A stretch of 64,000 nt of DNA from Nostoc calcicola FACHB-3891 (GCF_014697355.1 NZ_JACJRQ010000008.1:124001-188000), one strand, 5' to 3'; shown: positions 8,026 through 17,597, counted from the stretch's first letter. Notes: generated by a model not told the origin, from the sequence alone. A program made the numbers and translations.

Positions 8026-11000
8026 ATGATTCCAGTACAACTTATTCTCAAAAACTTCCTTAGTTACCGTGATGCAACTTTAGATTTTCGCGGTTTGCAT
8101 ACGGCTTGTATTTCTGGTTCCAATGGTGCGGGTAAATCTTCTCTTTTAGAAGCAATCACTTGGGCAATTTGGGGTGAAAGCCGCGCCAGTACTGAAGACG
8201 ATGTTATTTATTCTGGTGCAAAAGAAGTTCGGGTTGATTTTATTTTCCAAAGTAACCAGCAAACATATCGGGTGATTCGCACTCGAATTCGGGGAGCTAC
8301 TAGCGTCCTGGAATTTCAAATAGAAACACCCTCTGGGTTTCGTCCACTCACGGGCAAAGGGGTAAGAGCAACCCAAGATTCGATTTTAGAACACATTAAG
8401 CTCGATTACGATACTTTTATTAATTCTGCTTACTTACGTCAAGGTCGTGCAGATGAATTCATGCTCAAACGACCTACCGAACGCAAAGAAATTTTAGCCC
8501 AGTTGTTGAAACTCAATCAATATGATGATTTGGAAGAACGGGCCAAGGAATCTTCTCGTCAGTTTAAAGCACGAGGGGAGGAACTAGAGCGTTCTTTGGA
8601 TTCGATTAAGATTCAGCTGCAACAACAAAAGACAACCGAAGCCCAAAGAGATCAGTTAGAAGCTGAACTCAATCAACTACAACAGGTACAAGCTTTTGAT
8701 AATATTCAATTACAAAGTTTGCAAGTTGTCCAGCACCAGCGCACAAATTGGGAACAACAACTGAGCTTTGTGAAGCAGCAATATCAAAATCTTAACCAAG
8801 ACTGCGATCGCCTACAACAAGAGCAGTTAGCGATCGGCAGTCAGCTATCAGATTTAGAAAAAATCTTACATCAACAAGCTGAGATTAAGGCTGGATACGC
8901 CCAATATCAAAGTCTGCAATCTCAAGAAGAAGCTTTTGCTGCCAAATTTGAAGAATATAGCCGCGCCGGACAAACTCGCCAACAAAAACAACAACAGCTT
9001 ACCAAACAAATTCAGGAAATCGAACGACAACTGCAACAAGCCCAAGCCCAAATCGAAGCTTTGCAGCAACAAGAGCGAGAAATTCAGCAAACTCTCACCA
9101 AATCCGGTGAAGTTGAAGCTGCTTTGTCACAACTGGGCGCAGCACGTCACCATCTTGCTCATTTAGATCAGTTGCAAATGCAGGTGACTCCTTTGTTGCA
9201 ACAACGAGCAGCTTTACAAAGCCAATTAGATCGGACTCATGCTGGTTTAGTAGCGCGGCTCGAGCAACTGCAAAATACAGAAAACCAATTGCAACGCCAA
9301 CAACGACGCCAACCGCAATTGCAACAGGCGGTGATGGATGTAGCAATCCAAATTGAGGAATTGGAGAAAAAGCGGGTTTATTTGCAACGAGTCCAGGAAA
9401 AAGGGCAAGAAAGGCGTCACTTTATCGAACGTCTACAAGCTCACCAACGGGATTATGAAAAACTGCTGGGAGAATTAGAGCAAAAACTGCAAATGCTCCA
9501 AAATCCCAATGCTCTTTGCCCGTTGTGCGAACGTCCTTTAGACGAACATCACTGGAGCCGTGTGGTGGAAAAAACCCAAACTGAGTTGGATGATACTCAA
9601 GGACAGTTTTGGGTAGTTCGGGAACAAATGGCTGTTTCAGATAGAGAAATTCAAGTATTGAGGCAGGAATATCGAGAAATATCGCAACAATTGGCGATTT
9701 ATGACGGTTTACGCGAACAAAGGGGACAATTGGCGGCACAGTTAGAAGCGACAACTGATGTCCAACATCAATTAGAACACATTGCCGCGGAAAAACAACA
9801 TTTAGAGCGATCGCTACAAGCTAATGATTACGCTCCCGATCGACAAGCCGAACTGCGAAAATTAGACCAATATCTACAACAAGTTAATTATAATGAACAA
9901 GACCACGCCCTAGCTCGCAGCGAAGTTGAGCGGTGGCGCTGGGCAGAAATTAAACAAAGCCAGATTAAAGACGCTACTAAGCGACAAGCGCAACTAGCAG
10001 CCCGAAAACCAGAACTGGTAGCTACTATTGCCGAATTACAAGCCAGAATCCACCAAGAACAAACTAATTCTGAATGTGCCAAGCAAATTGCGGCTCTGGA
10101 ACGTCACATTGTGGAAATTGGCTACAGTTTGGAACTGCACAACAACCTCCGCATGGCTGTTAAGCAAGCTCAATCTTGGCATTTGCGATATCAGCAACTT
10201 TTAGCAGCCCAGCAGCAATATCCGCAACTCCAGACGAGATTACAAGAATTAGAGGATTCCAGAGGCGTCAGAATAACGGAGCGACAAAAACTCGCCAACC
10301 AAATCGAAAGCATAATCGAGCAACTCCAAGCAACAGTCAACCCATCCGCCCAAATTCAAGCCCTAGAGCAGCAGCTAGCAATACGCAGACGCCAACTCGA
10401 TGAGCAAATAGCCAAGTTGGGACGTTTAGAACAGTTGGCGCATCAACTCCAAACGCTGCAAATTCAGTACGAACAACAGTCCAAACAACTACAATCTTGC
10501 AAGCAGGAACAGCGTGTTTATCAGGAATTAACGCAAGCTTTTGGTAAAAATGGTATCCAAGCATTGATGATTGAAAATGTGTTGCCGCAACTGGAAGCTG
10601 AGACAAATCAATTACTTTCGCGGTTGAGTGCTAATCAATTTCATGTACAATTTATTACTCAAAAAGCTGGACGTAATGGAAAATCAACTAAGAAAAATGC
10701 CAAGTTAATAGACACCTTGGATATTTTAATTGCCGATTCCAGAGGAACGCGGGCTTATGAAACTTATTCTGGTGGAGAAGCTTTTAGAATTAACTTTGCC
10801 ATCCGTTTGGCTTTGGCGAAATTATTAGCACAACGGGCGGGGGCGGCGTTGCAATTGTTGATTGTAGATGAGGGTTTTGGTACACAGGATGCTGAAGGAT
10901 GCGATCGCTTAGTTGCAGCGATTAATGCGATCGCTTCTGATTTCGCTTGCATTCTCACTGTCACCCACATGCCTCACCTCAAAGAAGCTTTCCAAGCTAG

Positions 11001-11052
11001 GATTGAGGTAAATAAAACTCAGCAAGGTTCGCAGTTGAGTTTGTCAATTTAA
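8026..11052 (+). CDS. sbcC: Exonuclease SbcC, Rad50-like ATPase subunit
   Basis: The 1008-aa protein has the full SMC/Rad50 layout: Walker A GSNGAGKSS (31-39), Q-loop region near YLRQGRADEF, two long Gln-rich coiled coils, a zinc hook CPLC (498-501), ABC signature YSGGEAFRINFA (914 on) and Walker B LLIVDEGFGTQD (Asp948-Glu949). With the nuclease SbcD it processes hairpins and double-strand ends. sbcD is not adjacent, which is usual in cyanobacteria. The coiled coils carry many CAA codons, giving the gene a skewed composition. The ATG at 8026 matches the MIPVQL start of homologues. Confidence 0.95.
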   Translation: MIPVQLILKNFLSYRDATLDFRGLHTACISGSNGAGKSSLLEAITWAIWGESRASTEDDVIYSGAKEVRVDFIFQSNQQTYRVIRTRIRGATSVLEFQIETPSGFRPLTGKGVRATQDSILEHIKLDYDTFINSAYLRQGRADEFMLKRPTERKEILAQLLKLNQYDDLEERAKESSRQFKARGEELERSLDSIKIQLQQQKTTEAQRDQLEAELNQLQQVQAFDNIQLQSLQVVQHQRTNWEQQLSFVKQQYQNLNQDCDRLQQEQLAIGSQLSDLEKILHQQAEIKAGYAQYQSLQSQEEAFAAKFEEYSRAGQTRQQKQQQLTKQIQEIERQLQQAQAQIEALQQQEREIQQTLTKSGEVEAALSQLGAARHHLAHLDQLQMQVTPLLQQRAALQSQLDRTHAGLVARLEQLQNTENQLQRQQRRQPQLQQAVMDVAIQIEELEKKRVYLQRVQEKGQERRHFIERLQAHQRDYEKLLGELEQKLQMLQNPNALCPLCERPLDEHHWSRVVEKTQTELDDTQGQFWVVREQMAVSDREIQVLRQEYREISQQLAIYDGLREQRGQLAAQLEATTDVQHQLEHIAAEKQHLERSLQANDYAPDRQAELRKLDQYLQQVNYNEQDHALARSEVERWRWAEIKQSQIKDATKRQAQLAARKPELVATIAELQARIHQEQTNSECAKQIAALERHIVEIGYSLELHNNLRMAVKQAQSWHLRYQQLLAAQQQYPQLQTRLQELEDSRGVRITERQKLANQIESIIEQLQATVNPSAQIQALEQQLAIRRRQLDEQIAKLGRLEQLAHQLQTLQIQYEQQSKQLQSCKQEQRVYQELTQAFGKNGIQALMIENVLPQLEAETNQLLSRLSANQFHVQFITQKAGRNGKSTKKNAKLIDTLDILIADSRGTRAYETYSGGEAFRINFAIRLALAKLLAQRAGAALQLLIVDEGFGTQDAEGCDRLVAAINAIASDFACILTVTHMPHLKEAFQARIEVNKTQQGSQLSLSI

Positions 11053-11118
11053 TTGGTAAGAATTCAGAATTGAATTCTGTGCGACTGGCGAAGGTAATTC
11101 AATTTAGAGCATAAGACA

Positions 11119-11379
11119 ATGCAGGAAATCAACGTTGATGCCCGTGTAGATGAGAATGGTTTTCTCTACCTAGAAATGCCTCCAAGTCTTGCAGGTATAG
11201 AAATAAAAGGAAAACTATTGTATCAACTTCATCCTATTTCCTTCCAAAATATAAAAGCGAAAAAGATTGATATTAATGTTGTTCGCAGTATCTGTCATGA
11301 AATTAGAAATTTACCAACTCTTGATAGCAGAACACCCGATGAAATTATTGGCTATAACGAGTTTGGAATACCAAAGTAA
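11119..11379 (+). CDS. VapB-type antitoxin-like small protein
   Basis: The 86-aa protein ends DEIIGYNEFGIPK. The stop codon overlaps the next start as TAATG, the arrangement seen in vapBC pairs. The following frame starts MVIDTSVILAR, which matches the N-terminus of PIN-domain VapC toxins (MVIDTS with the first catalytic Asp). The antitoxin therefore appears intact while its toxin is a stub. The N-terminal part (QEINVDARVDENGFLYLEMP) has the look of the paired antitoxin group in cyanobacteria; family membership is inferred mainly from context. Confidence 0.65.
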   Translation: MQEINVDARVDENGFLYLEMPPSLAGIEIKGKLLYQLHPISFQNIKAKKIDINVVRSICHEIRNLPTLDSRTPDEIIGYNEFGIPK

Positions 11380-11410
11380 TGGTTATTGATACTTCAGTTA
11401 TCCTCGCGCG
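11379..11410 (+). pseudogene. Truncated vapC (PIN toxin) remnant
   Basis: Ten codons encode MVIDTSVILA, the canonical start of a PIN-domain toxin including the first acidic active-site residue. The frame then enters the MITE at 11411. Sequence beyond the MITE (from 11518) does not continue a PIN domain, so the rest of the gene has been deleted as well as interrupted. Confidence 0.7.
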
Positions 11411-11517
11411 TATAGCGGTTACCATTCAGATGCGGTACAAGATTATATCGCCACCTGTAGGGGCACGGCAGTGCCGTGCCCCTACAGGTGTACCTCAGTA
11501 GGTCGGGAAACGCTATA
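11411..11517 (+). mobile_element. 107-bp MITE, copy 1 (TATAGCG termini)
   Basis: The termini TATAGCG (11411-11417) and CGCTATA (11511-11517) are inverted repeats, compatible with insertion at a TA dinucleotide as in IS630/Tc1-type elements. The centre is a near-perfect palindrome, ACCTGTAGGGGCACGGCA and its complement. A second copy in opposite orientation lies at 59163-59270. It contains no gene. Confidence 0.85.
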
Positions 11518-11580
11518 GCCGATCGTAAACATCATAACTAAGTAATTCTGAATTCTGAATTCTGAATTCTGACTTCTTCT

Positions 11581-12987
11581 TCAATTGTATTTAATCCGTG
11601 CATCCAAACCATAGGAGCGGAGCATTTTCGTTATCCTTTCTGCTTCTTTGCGATCGCTAAATCCTCCAGCATTCACATAATCCCCCAAATTGGATTGCTC
11701 TGTCACAGCGTAAGGTATATATTGTTGCACTTTGCTGAGAGTATCATTACTAAAAACTGGTACGATAACTGTATAGCGATTGTTACCAGCTAAGATGTTA
11801 CCGTTAGTTTCAGCTGAGAAATAGCCATTAGTAACAGGTACTACATAGCGACTAGTTTCAGTAGAATTGCCCACATTTGAATTATTCAATCCTAATGCTT
11901 CCCAAGTTTGCCAATCTACATTTCCAGTAGCATTAATTCGAGAAGATTGCTGGAATGCGAACACAGATTCTCTGGTGTAATCACTGTAATAGCCATCAGA
12001 ATTGGCATTGAAAAAGCCCAATTGCCACAACCGGTCTTGAACTAATCTCACATTATCTGAGCGATCGCCAACAGTGAGATAATTTCTAGTTGGTTGTTGA
12101 GTAGGATATCCACTAGCTGAGGCTTGACGTACTGCTGCCAAAACTTGGGTATTGGCCGCGCCATTCACAGGTAGTCTATAATCTTGTTGGAATTTGGCGA
12201 TCGCTTCTCTGGTAACTGGGCCAGTATTGCCAGTGGGATTAGCTTTAAAGTAGCCTAGTTGTCGTAAACGCTCTTGGAGTTCTCTGATTTGTTGAGTAGA
12301 GAGACTGCTCGATCTAGCTGGAGCTTGAGAATAACCTAGTAATGCGTTCCAAGTTTGCCGATTGACAATTCCATTGGCAGATATACCGGCATTTCGCTGA
12401 AATGCAATCACAGCATCTTTAGTGACTCGCCCGAAATTTCCGGTGGGATTTGCATTAAAATAACCACGCTGTTTCAGACGCTGTTGCAACTTAGTCACCG
12501 CTGCACCAGTGTTGCCTTGAGAAAGAGTAGGGTATTCACCTACTGGTGATTGCGAATTTCGACTAACATTCCTACTAGAGGCTCTACTCTGACACGCTCT
12601 TTGCAACGCTGTTTGAGTACTAGGACCTATAAACCCAACCGCAGGTAGTTTATTAGCTTGCTGAAATTTGATGACAGCATTCTGAGTTAAGGTAGCAAAC
12701 TTGCCTGTCACCGGTCCTTTAAAGTAACCTAACTTTTTTAAACATCTTTGGCTATTGGCGACTTGTGAACCGTTGCTTCCTATTTTCTGAGCTGCTAAAA
12801 CTTCCCCAGCAATACTGAAAATTCCCATAGTCAATGCTACAGACAAAAGACGCATCGCAGCAGGGCTAGGTAAATTTTTCCAATTCAAAAATTTTAAAAT
12901 AACTGGCAGATGAACAACCTTGATATTTTCAGATGCCTCAAAGACTGAGGCAAGCTCGGTTAAAGAGCTATCTACCCCTGTTTTCAC
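11581..12987 (-). CDS. Peptidoglycan-binding protein with four PG_binding_1 repeats
   Basis: The 468-aa protein has an N-terminal hydrophobic segment (LLSVALTMGIFSIAGEVLA) that probably exports it. Four PG_binding_1 domains follow, each with the pattern LxxLGYF-x-T/N-G-x-T-x-xAVxxFQ: near 76-130, 160-215, 229-283 and 301-355. The C-terminus (GGFSDRKEAERITKMLRSYGLDARI) resembles an SPOR-like domain. It likely binds cell wall in the periplasm; no catalytic domain is present. The start is uncertain because about 45 residues precede the hydrophobic segment; an internal Met at residue 45 (MRLLSV) is an alternative. Confidence 0.88.
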   Translation of the reverse strand: MKTGVDSSLTELASVFEASENIKVVHLPVILKFLNWKNLPSPAAMRLLSVALTMGIFSIAGEVLAAQKIGSNGSQVANSQRCLKKLGYFKGPVTGKFATLTQNAVIKFQQANKLPAVGFIGPSTQTALQRACQSRASSRNVSRNSQSPVGEYPTLSQGNTGAAVTKLQQRLKQRGYFNANPTGNFGRVTKDAVIAFQRNAGISANGIVNRQTWNALLGYSQAPARSSSLSTQQIRELQERLRQLGYFKANPTGNTGPVTREAIAKFQQDYRLPVNGAANTQVLAAVRQASASGYPTQQPTRNYLTVGDRSDNVRLVQDRLWQLGFFNANSDGYYSDYTRESVFAFQQSSRINATGNVDWQTWEALGLNNSNVGNSTETSRYVVPVTNGYFSAETNGNILAGNNRYTVIVPVFSNDTLSKVQQYIPYAVTEQSNLGDYVNAGGFSDRKEAERITKMLRSYGLDARIKYN

Positions 12988-13080
12988 TTGTTTTTTTCAA
13001 GTTATGGCCATACGAGATTATACCATTTAGTCGGTGTAATATTTGTTTTTTGTATGATTCTTTACAACTAATTAACTTGG

Positions 13081-13200
13081 GGACTGGGGACTGGGGAGTG
13101 GGGGGATGAGGAGGCAGGGAGCAGTTCTTGCTCTTAGCAGGGGAGAAAATCTTCCCCTCTGCCCCCCGCCCCCTGCCCCCCTACTTCTTCCCCATGCCCA
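13081..13200. repeat. Low-complexity GGGGA / CCCCT dispersed repeat
   Basis: GGGGACTGGGGACTGGGG followed by a C-rich run (CTGCCCCCCGCCCC) and CCCATGCCCAATGCC. The same kind of G-rich then C-rich pair, able to fold back, occurs at 21393-21530 in the window. Confidence 0.7.
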
Positions 13201-13204
13201 ATGC

Positions 13205-13717
13205 CTATTGTTCATCAGTTTTTTCAGTATTACCTGCTTTCACCCAACCTTCTTGTCCGCTATCCTCCAAACGTATTTTTTGCCAAGCTTTATCTTCGCT
13301 TTCTTCCAAGATAATAATTTTCTGATTAAAACCAACGCCACCAATACGTTCACCGTCTAGATTTGGTTGTGCCCGCAAACTCAGGCCTTCAGCCCAACTA
13401 ACACGCCCTCGGTAAGCTCCTGGTGGCAATGGTTTTGGGGATGGGGTAGCTTCAGGTGATTCAGTGGGGGTGGGAGTAGAAGTTGGGTTGGGAGATGATT
13501 CAGTCGTCGCCCCTGGTGTAGGGGTGGGTTTACCTCCAGCCTCGGTTGCTTTTGGAGCTTGGGCTTTTACTGAGGGGCTGTCATTAGAAAAAATCGGTTT
13601 GGCAGGGGGTATGCCGGTGCGATTCATGAAATAAAGTGCAACTGCAACACCGCCACCTACTAATACAGCGATCGCTAAGAAAATTCCAAGTATATACTTT
13701 ACCAAGCCAGACAACAT
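13205..13717 (-). CDS. SH3b-domain membrane-anchored protein
   Basis: The 170-aa protein has one N-terminal transmembrane helix (YILGIFLAIAVLVGGGVAVA), a Pro/Thr-rich linker (TPTPTESPEATPSP) and a C-terminal SH3b domain (GRVSWAEGLSLRAQPNLDGE, then GWVKAG). SH3b domains in such proteins usually bind cell wall. It is encoded upstream of the peptidoglycan-binding gene on the same strand, separated by a repeat-filled 217-bp gap, so both may be envelope proteins. The precise role is unknown. Confidence 0.82.
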   Translation of the reverse strand: MLSGLVKYILGIFLAIAVLVGGGVAVALYFMNRTGIPPAKPIFSNDSPSVKAQAPKATEAGGKPTPTPGATTESSPNPTSTPTPTESPEATPSPKPLPPGAYRGRVSWAEGLSLRAQPNLDGERIGGVGFNQKIIILEESEDKAWQKIRLEDSGQEGWVKAGNTEKTDEQ

Positions 13718-13749
13718 AATTAATACCTGATTATCAAGGGGTCAATCAA

Positions 13750-13780
13750 TTTTAGATTTTGGATTTTGGATTTTGGATTG
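13750..13780. repeat. (GGATTTT)n dispersed repeat, inverted partner at 13910
   Basis: Tandem GATTTTGGATTTTGGATT. The complementary form (CCAAAATCTAAAATCTAAAA) lies at 13910-13942, so the two could pair across the gap between the SH3b and Ycf46 genes. Further copies are at 36807-36838, 52186-52230 and, inside a gene, 62061-62092. Confidence 0.75.
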
Positions 13781-13945
13781 TAAAGAGGCTACAAAGGGAC
13801 GCAGTGTAGTCTGTTCCAATCGATTATTCTAGCTGCCACTCTGTTATACCAATTTGGAAAATGAATGCAACAGATGGATTCATAGAACCCTCTAACATAG
13901 AGAAATTCTCAATCCAAAATCTAAAATCTAAAATCCAAAATGGTA

Positions 13946-15457
13946 TTACCGTAGCTTACCGAAGCTATCGCTCAAAGGACTGTGTTTCGATGCTAAACGC
14001 GCTCTCCCCGCAGCAGCCCATTCTTGAAGTTGCTGAATTTGCTCGACGGCGGTTCGCGCTAAGGGGATAATTTGACTAGCAGCCTCTAAAATATCGTCTT
14101 TAGTAAAATCGCGGTTTTGGCTAAATCCAATGTGCATCGCTTCAATTAAAGTTTGCTCAATTTCTGCCCCAGAAAAGTCGGGCGTCTCGTATGCTAACCT
14201 GTCGATGTCATAACTTTTTAAGTTATGGGGGCGCAGTCGGGATAAATGAACATTAAAAATTGCTTTTCTCTCTTCTTGGGTGGGCAAACCGACAAAGAAA
14301 ATTTCATCAAATCGCCCTTTCCGCAGCATTTCTGGCGGTAGGGCTTGGATATCGTTGGCGGTGGCGACAACAAACACGGGTGAGGTTTTTTCAGCTAGCC
14401 AGTTAATAAATGTACCAAACACACGGCTAGTAGTACCGGCATCACCTTTGCTACCAAGTCCTGAAAAGGCTTTATCTATTTCATCAATCCACAAAATACA
14501 GGGGGCGAGGGCTTCAGCTACCTGAATCATTTGGCGGGTGCGAGATTCTGACTCGCCCACCAAACCACCAAATAACCGCCCCACATCCAAACGTAGCAGG
14601 GGTAAATGCCAGTGATGAGCGATCGCTTTTGCCGTTAAAGATTTACCAGTTCCCTGAATACCCACCAACATTAAACCACGGGGGTGCGGTAATCCGTACT
14701 GCCTTGCCCGTTCGCTAAATGAGCCTCCCCGACGAATCAGCCAGTCTTTCAAGTTATCTAGTCCGCCGATATCAGAAATTTGCTCAGTGGCGGGGTAGAA
14801 GTCCAGGATTTGGGTTTGGCGGATAGTTTGTCGCTTTTCTTCCAAAACGAGATCCACGTCTTCTGGCTGCAATTGGCCGTGGCTAGCGATCGCTCTTGCC
14901 AAAACCCGCCGAATCCGTTCCATCGAAAGCCCTTGACAGGAGCGCACTAAGTCATCTAAAACTTTGCCAGAAAGAGAGTTACCAGTACTTTGCAGTAAGC
15001 GTTCTACCTCAGTTTTAATTTCTGGGGCGCTGGGTAAGGGAAACTCAACGACTGTCAGCACTTCGGTTAAATCGTCAGGAATGGCGATGCGTGGCGAAAG
15101 CAGTACAATATTTTTTGGTTGAGATTTGAGGAGTCGGGCGAGATTGCGGAGTTTGCGAGCGATCGCCACATCATCTAAAAAGCGATGATAATCTCGTAAA
15201 ATCAATACCGCTGGCGCTGACGCTGGTAATTTTTCGATAAATTCCAAAGCTTGCAACGGATTACGCCGCCCAAACCCGGCATCATTAGGGTTTCCCTGGT
15301 AACCATCAACAAAATCCCAAGTATAGACTGGGCGATTACCTTGGTTGGTTGCTTCTTCACGGATAGCTGCTTCTACCCGCTCCTCCTCATAGGTAGGAAT
15401 ATAAATCAAGGGGTAGCGGGCGCGTAGCAGCAGTTTAAACTCTTCACGAAAGTTCAT
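13946..15457 (-). CDS. ycf46: Ycf46-family AAA ATPase
   Basis: The 503-aa protein has a non-catalytic N-terminal domain (REEFKLLLRARYPLIYIPT) and one AAA module: Walker A GIQGTGKS, Walker B CILWIDEIDKAF, sensor TANDIQALPPEMLRKGRFDE with arginine finger GRFDEIF. This matches Ycf46, conserved in cyanobacteria and some plastids; a Synechocystis homologue (Slr0374) has been linked to inorganic carbon responses. It ends FGKLR. It is transcribed alone. Confidence 0.88.
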   Translation of the reverse strand: MNFREEFKLLLRARYPLIYIPTYEEERVEAAIREEATNQGNRPVYTWDFVDGYQGNPNDAGFGRRNPLQALEFIEKLPASAPAVLILRDYHRFLDDVAIARKLRNLARLLKSQPKNIVLLSPRIAIPDDLTEVLTVVEFPLPSAPEIKTEVERLLQSTGNSLSGKVLDDLVRSCQGLSMERIRRVLARAIASHGQLQPEDVDLVLEEKRQTIRQTQILDFYPATEQISDIGGLDNLKDWLIRRGGSFSERARQYGLPHPRGLMLVGIQGTGKSLTAKAIAHHWHLPLLRLDVGRLFGGLVGESESRTRQMIQVAEALAPCILWIDEIDKAFSGLGSKGDAGTTSRVFGTFINWLAEKTSPVFVVATANDIQALPPEMLRKGRFDEIFFVGLPTQEERKAIFNVHLSRLRPHNLKSYDIDRLAYETPDFSGAEIEQTLIEAMHIGFSQNRDFTKDDILEAASQIIPLARTAVEQIQQLQEWAAAGRARLASKHSPLSDSFGKLR

Positions 15458-15605
15458 ATGTAGCTGTGCTTATTAGTTCTTCTCTCATTGTTCAGGTTTG
15501 TATCACCTCTAACAACTAAAAAACCAACATCTACCAGTTCATAGCGCTTGCCAGTGCGATCGGTCTGTTTGGGCGATCGTGATTAGATAAACAGTATAAA
15601 AATAA

Positions 15606-17597
15606 TTACTGATTTTTCTTTAAGTAATTTCCTAATTCTTCAGCCAGTTCAGACAAGAAATCAGGTTTATTCTCAACTAACCATTCTGTAAGCTTATAAG
15701 AGTGTTTAGTTTTTCTAAATTCCAATTTATTCTCACATAATTCTTGGAACATGCTTTCAAGTATCTTTGCACCGTGAATCTTATATAACCAATTATTATC
15801 TGAAATTTGTTCTCTTTTTACACCTTGAAGCAGATAGGATTTTTCCTGTTTGATTTTGTCAAGATATTCTTGAACTTGAGTAATGCTGATAGGTGTTTCT
15901 AGCCATCTAGCTTCTTCATTAATTACCATTGATATAGATTCAGGATCAAGTAGATAATTTTCATACATAGGTAGGCGTAAAAAATTCGCACCTCTCTTCT
16001 CTAGTTCTTGAATCTTTGCTTCTGTTTTATTTTCTCTATCGAATATAAATCCAATTGCTGGCGGAAACAGAGTTGCTCCCGTTGTAAGTTTTTTATAAAT
16101 ATCGAAAACCAGGTCAGATCGTTTTCCATCCAAAAGAGCATCAGTGCTATTGACAGATAAAATTTTAATACCCATTAATGGTATGCTTGCAACTTTCTCC
16201 AATACAAGTGGAAAACATTTCTCCTCAGTTTGTCCTTCTACCCAGAGAATATTATCAGCACCGAAAACGTCGGATAACCTAACTCCAAGTTCAGCTAAAA
16301 TTTCATTTTGTGATTTTATCTCATTTGTATTTATTACTGATGCTGTTGTTTCACAATCTTGATATTGGAGCTTTAAAATATTAGAAGGATTAGCAGATGC
16401 AATAATTTCTGGGGAATGAGTAGCAATAAAATATTGGTGCTGTGGAAATTGTTTAATAGTTTCTATAAGTTTTTTAGCTGCACCTGGATGTAAAAAAGAT
16501 TGTGGTTCATCAATGATTATTGTTCTTGGCTGGTCAGATGAAACTAAAATATAGACAATTGCTAGTATCTGGCTAACTCCACTTCCAGATGATGAGAGAG
16601 AAATTGATAAATCATCCCTATGAAGATTTTCCGTATTCCAAACAAAAATTTCAACAACTGAATCATCTTTGATTCGCACAGAAATATACTTAATTTCAGG
16701 TAAAATTCGAGAAACCAACTCATTAAACTGAGAAAATTTTCCTGGTATTTTCTGTTGTAATATAAATAGTACTTCAGCAAGATTAGATGCATCTGATTTT
16801 AAGACACTATGATTTACTTTTTCAAATTTACATACACCAATATTTAAACGTTCAGCACGGAACATATAAATACGATTTTCAAAGATATCTAATACTTTAT
16901 AACCAATGGTTTCTTTAAGTTTTCCTAGATGTTTAACAAAAGTTTTCTCATTTTTGTATTTTTCTTCGATATCGTAATATATATCATAAACACTATCTTC
17001 TTCTAGATGCATATTATCAGATTTATCACATAAAACTCTATAAAAATATTTGCTACTACTTATATGAGGATATGTTGAAAAATTTGTTAATTTATCCTCC
17101 AAACTATTATCAATTCTGTTATCACAACATATTCTTAATTTTAGTTCTATATCTTCTGTACTTTGTACAAAACTTTTAAAACTTTGAAATGCTTTATTTA
17201 CTACATGATTGATTATATTTTCATAATTAAAATCATATTCTCTGTCTGAATATCCTTGAATGTAATACAAGTAAATTTCATCACCTATATTATCTAAGTA
17301 TGGTAGAGGCAGCAAAAATTGAGGTAAGTAATACTTTATGAAATTCCTTAATTCTTCTTTTTGAAGATGTAAAGTAATTTCTATTTTTGATTCTTCTTCT
17401 ATATTCAAAAGCTTATTTGGCAAAGTCTTTAAACTTCTGTGAGGATGATTTTCAAAATTCAGCGTCAGTACCTCAAGTAAAGATGTTTTGCCTGCATGAT
17501 TTCGCCCAACAATAATATTAATACCTGGCGAAAATTCGATTAGCCCAGAATCGAGATATGATTTATAGTTAAATACTTGCAGATTCTTAATAAACAT
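15606..17597 (-). CDS. OLD/PARIS-like ATPase-TOPRIM nuclease
   Basis: The 663-aa protein has an ABC-type ATPase: Walker A GRNHAGKT (31-38), an internal insertion, the SLSSSGSGVSQ signature, Walker B TIIIDEPQSFLHPGA (Asp363-Glu364) and an H-loop ATHSPEI. It is followed by a TOPRIM nuclease domain: LWVEGQTEEK (Glu454), FIFDRE (Asp520) and ENYLLDPESI (from 546). OLD-family proteins cleave DNA or RNA and often serve in phage defence. The ENYLLDP stretch resembles DUF4435-type TOPRIM of PARIS effectors, so it may be a fused AriA-AriB-like protein. No UvrD helicase (GajB) lies next to it. The gene is visibly more AT-rich than its neighbours, suggesting transfer. Confidence 0.82.
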   Translation of the reverse strand: MFIKNLQVFNYKSYLDSGLIEFSPGINIIVGRNHAGKTSLLEVLTLNFENHPHRSLKTLPNKLLNIEEESKIEITLHLQKEELRNFIKYYLPQFLLPLPYLDNIGDEIYLYYIQGYSDREYDFNYENIINHVVNKAFQSFKSFVQSTEDIELKLRICCDNRIDNSLEDKLTNFSTYPHISSSKYFYRVLCDKSDNMHLEEDSVYDIYYDIEEKYKNEKTFVKHLGKLKETIGYKVLDIFENRIYMFRAERLNIGVCKFEKVNHSVLKSDASNLAEVLFILQQKIPGKFSQFNELVSRILPEIKYISVRIKDDSVVEIFVWNTENLHRDDLSISLSSSGSGVSQILAIVYILVSSDQPRTIIIDEPQSFLHPGAAKKLIETIKQFPQHQYFIATHSPEIIASANPSNILKLQYQDCETTASVINTNEIKSQNEILAELGVRLSDVFGADNILWVEGQTEEKCFPLVLEKVASIPLMGIKILSVNSTDALLDGKRSDLVFDIYKKLTTGATLFPPAIGFIFDRENKTEAKIQELEKRGANFLRLPMYENYLLDPESISMVINEEARWLETPISITQVQEYLDKIKQEKSYLLQGVKREQISDNNWLYKIHGAKILESMFQELCENKLEFRKTKHSYKLTEWLVENKPDFLSELAEELGNYLKKNQ

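Noticed and set aside
15606..17597. Gabija GajA
   Set aside because: GajA works with the UvrD-like GajB; no helicase gene is adjacent. OLD or PARIS-like fits better.
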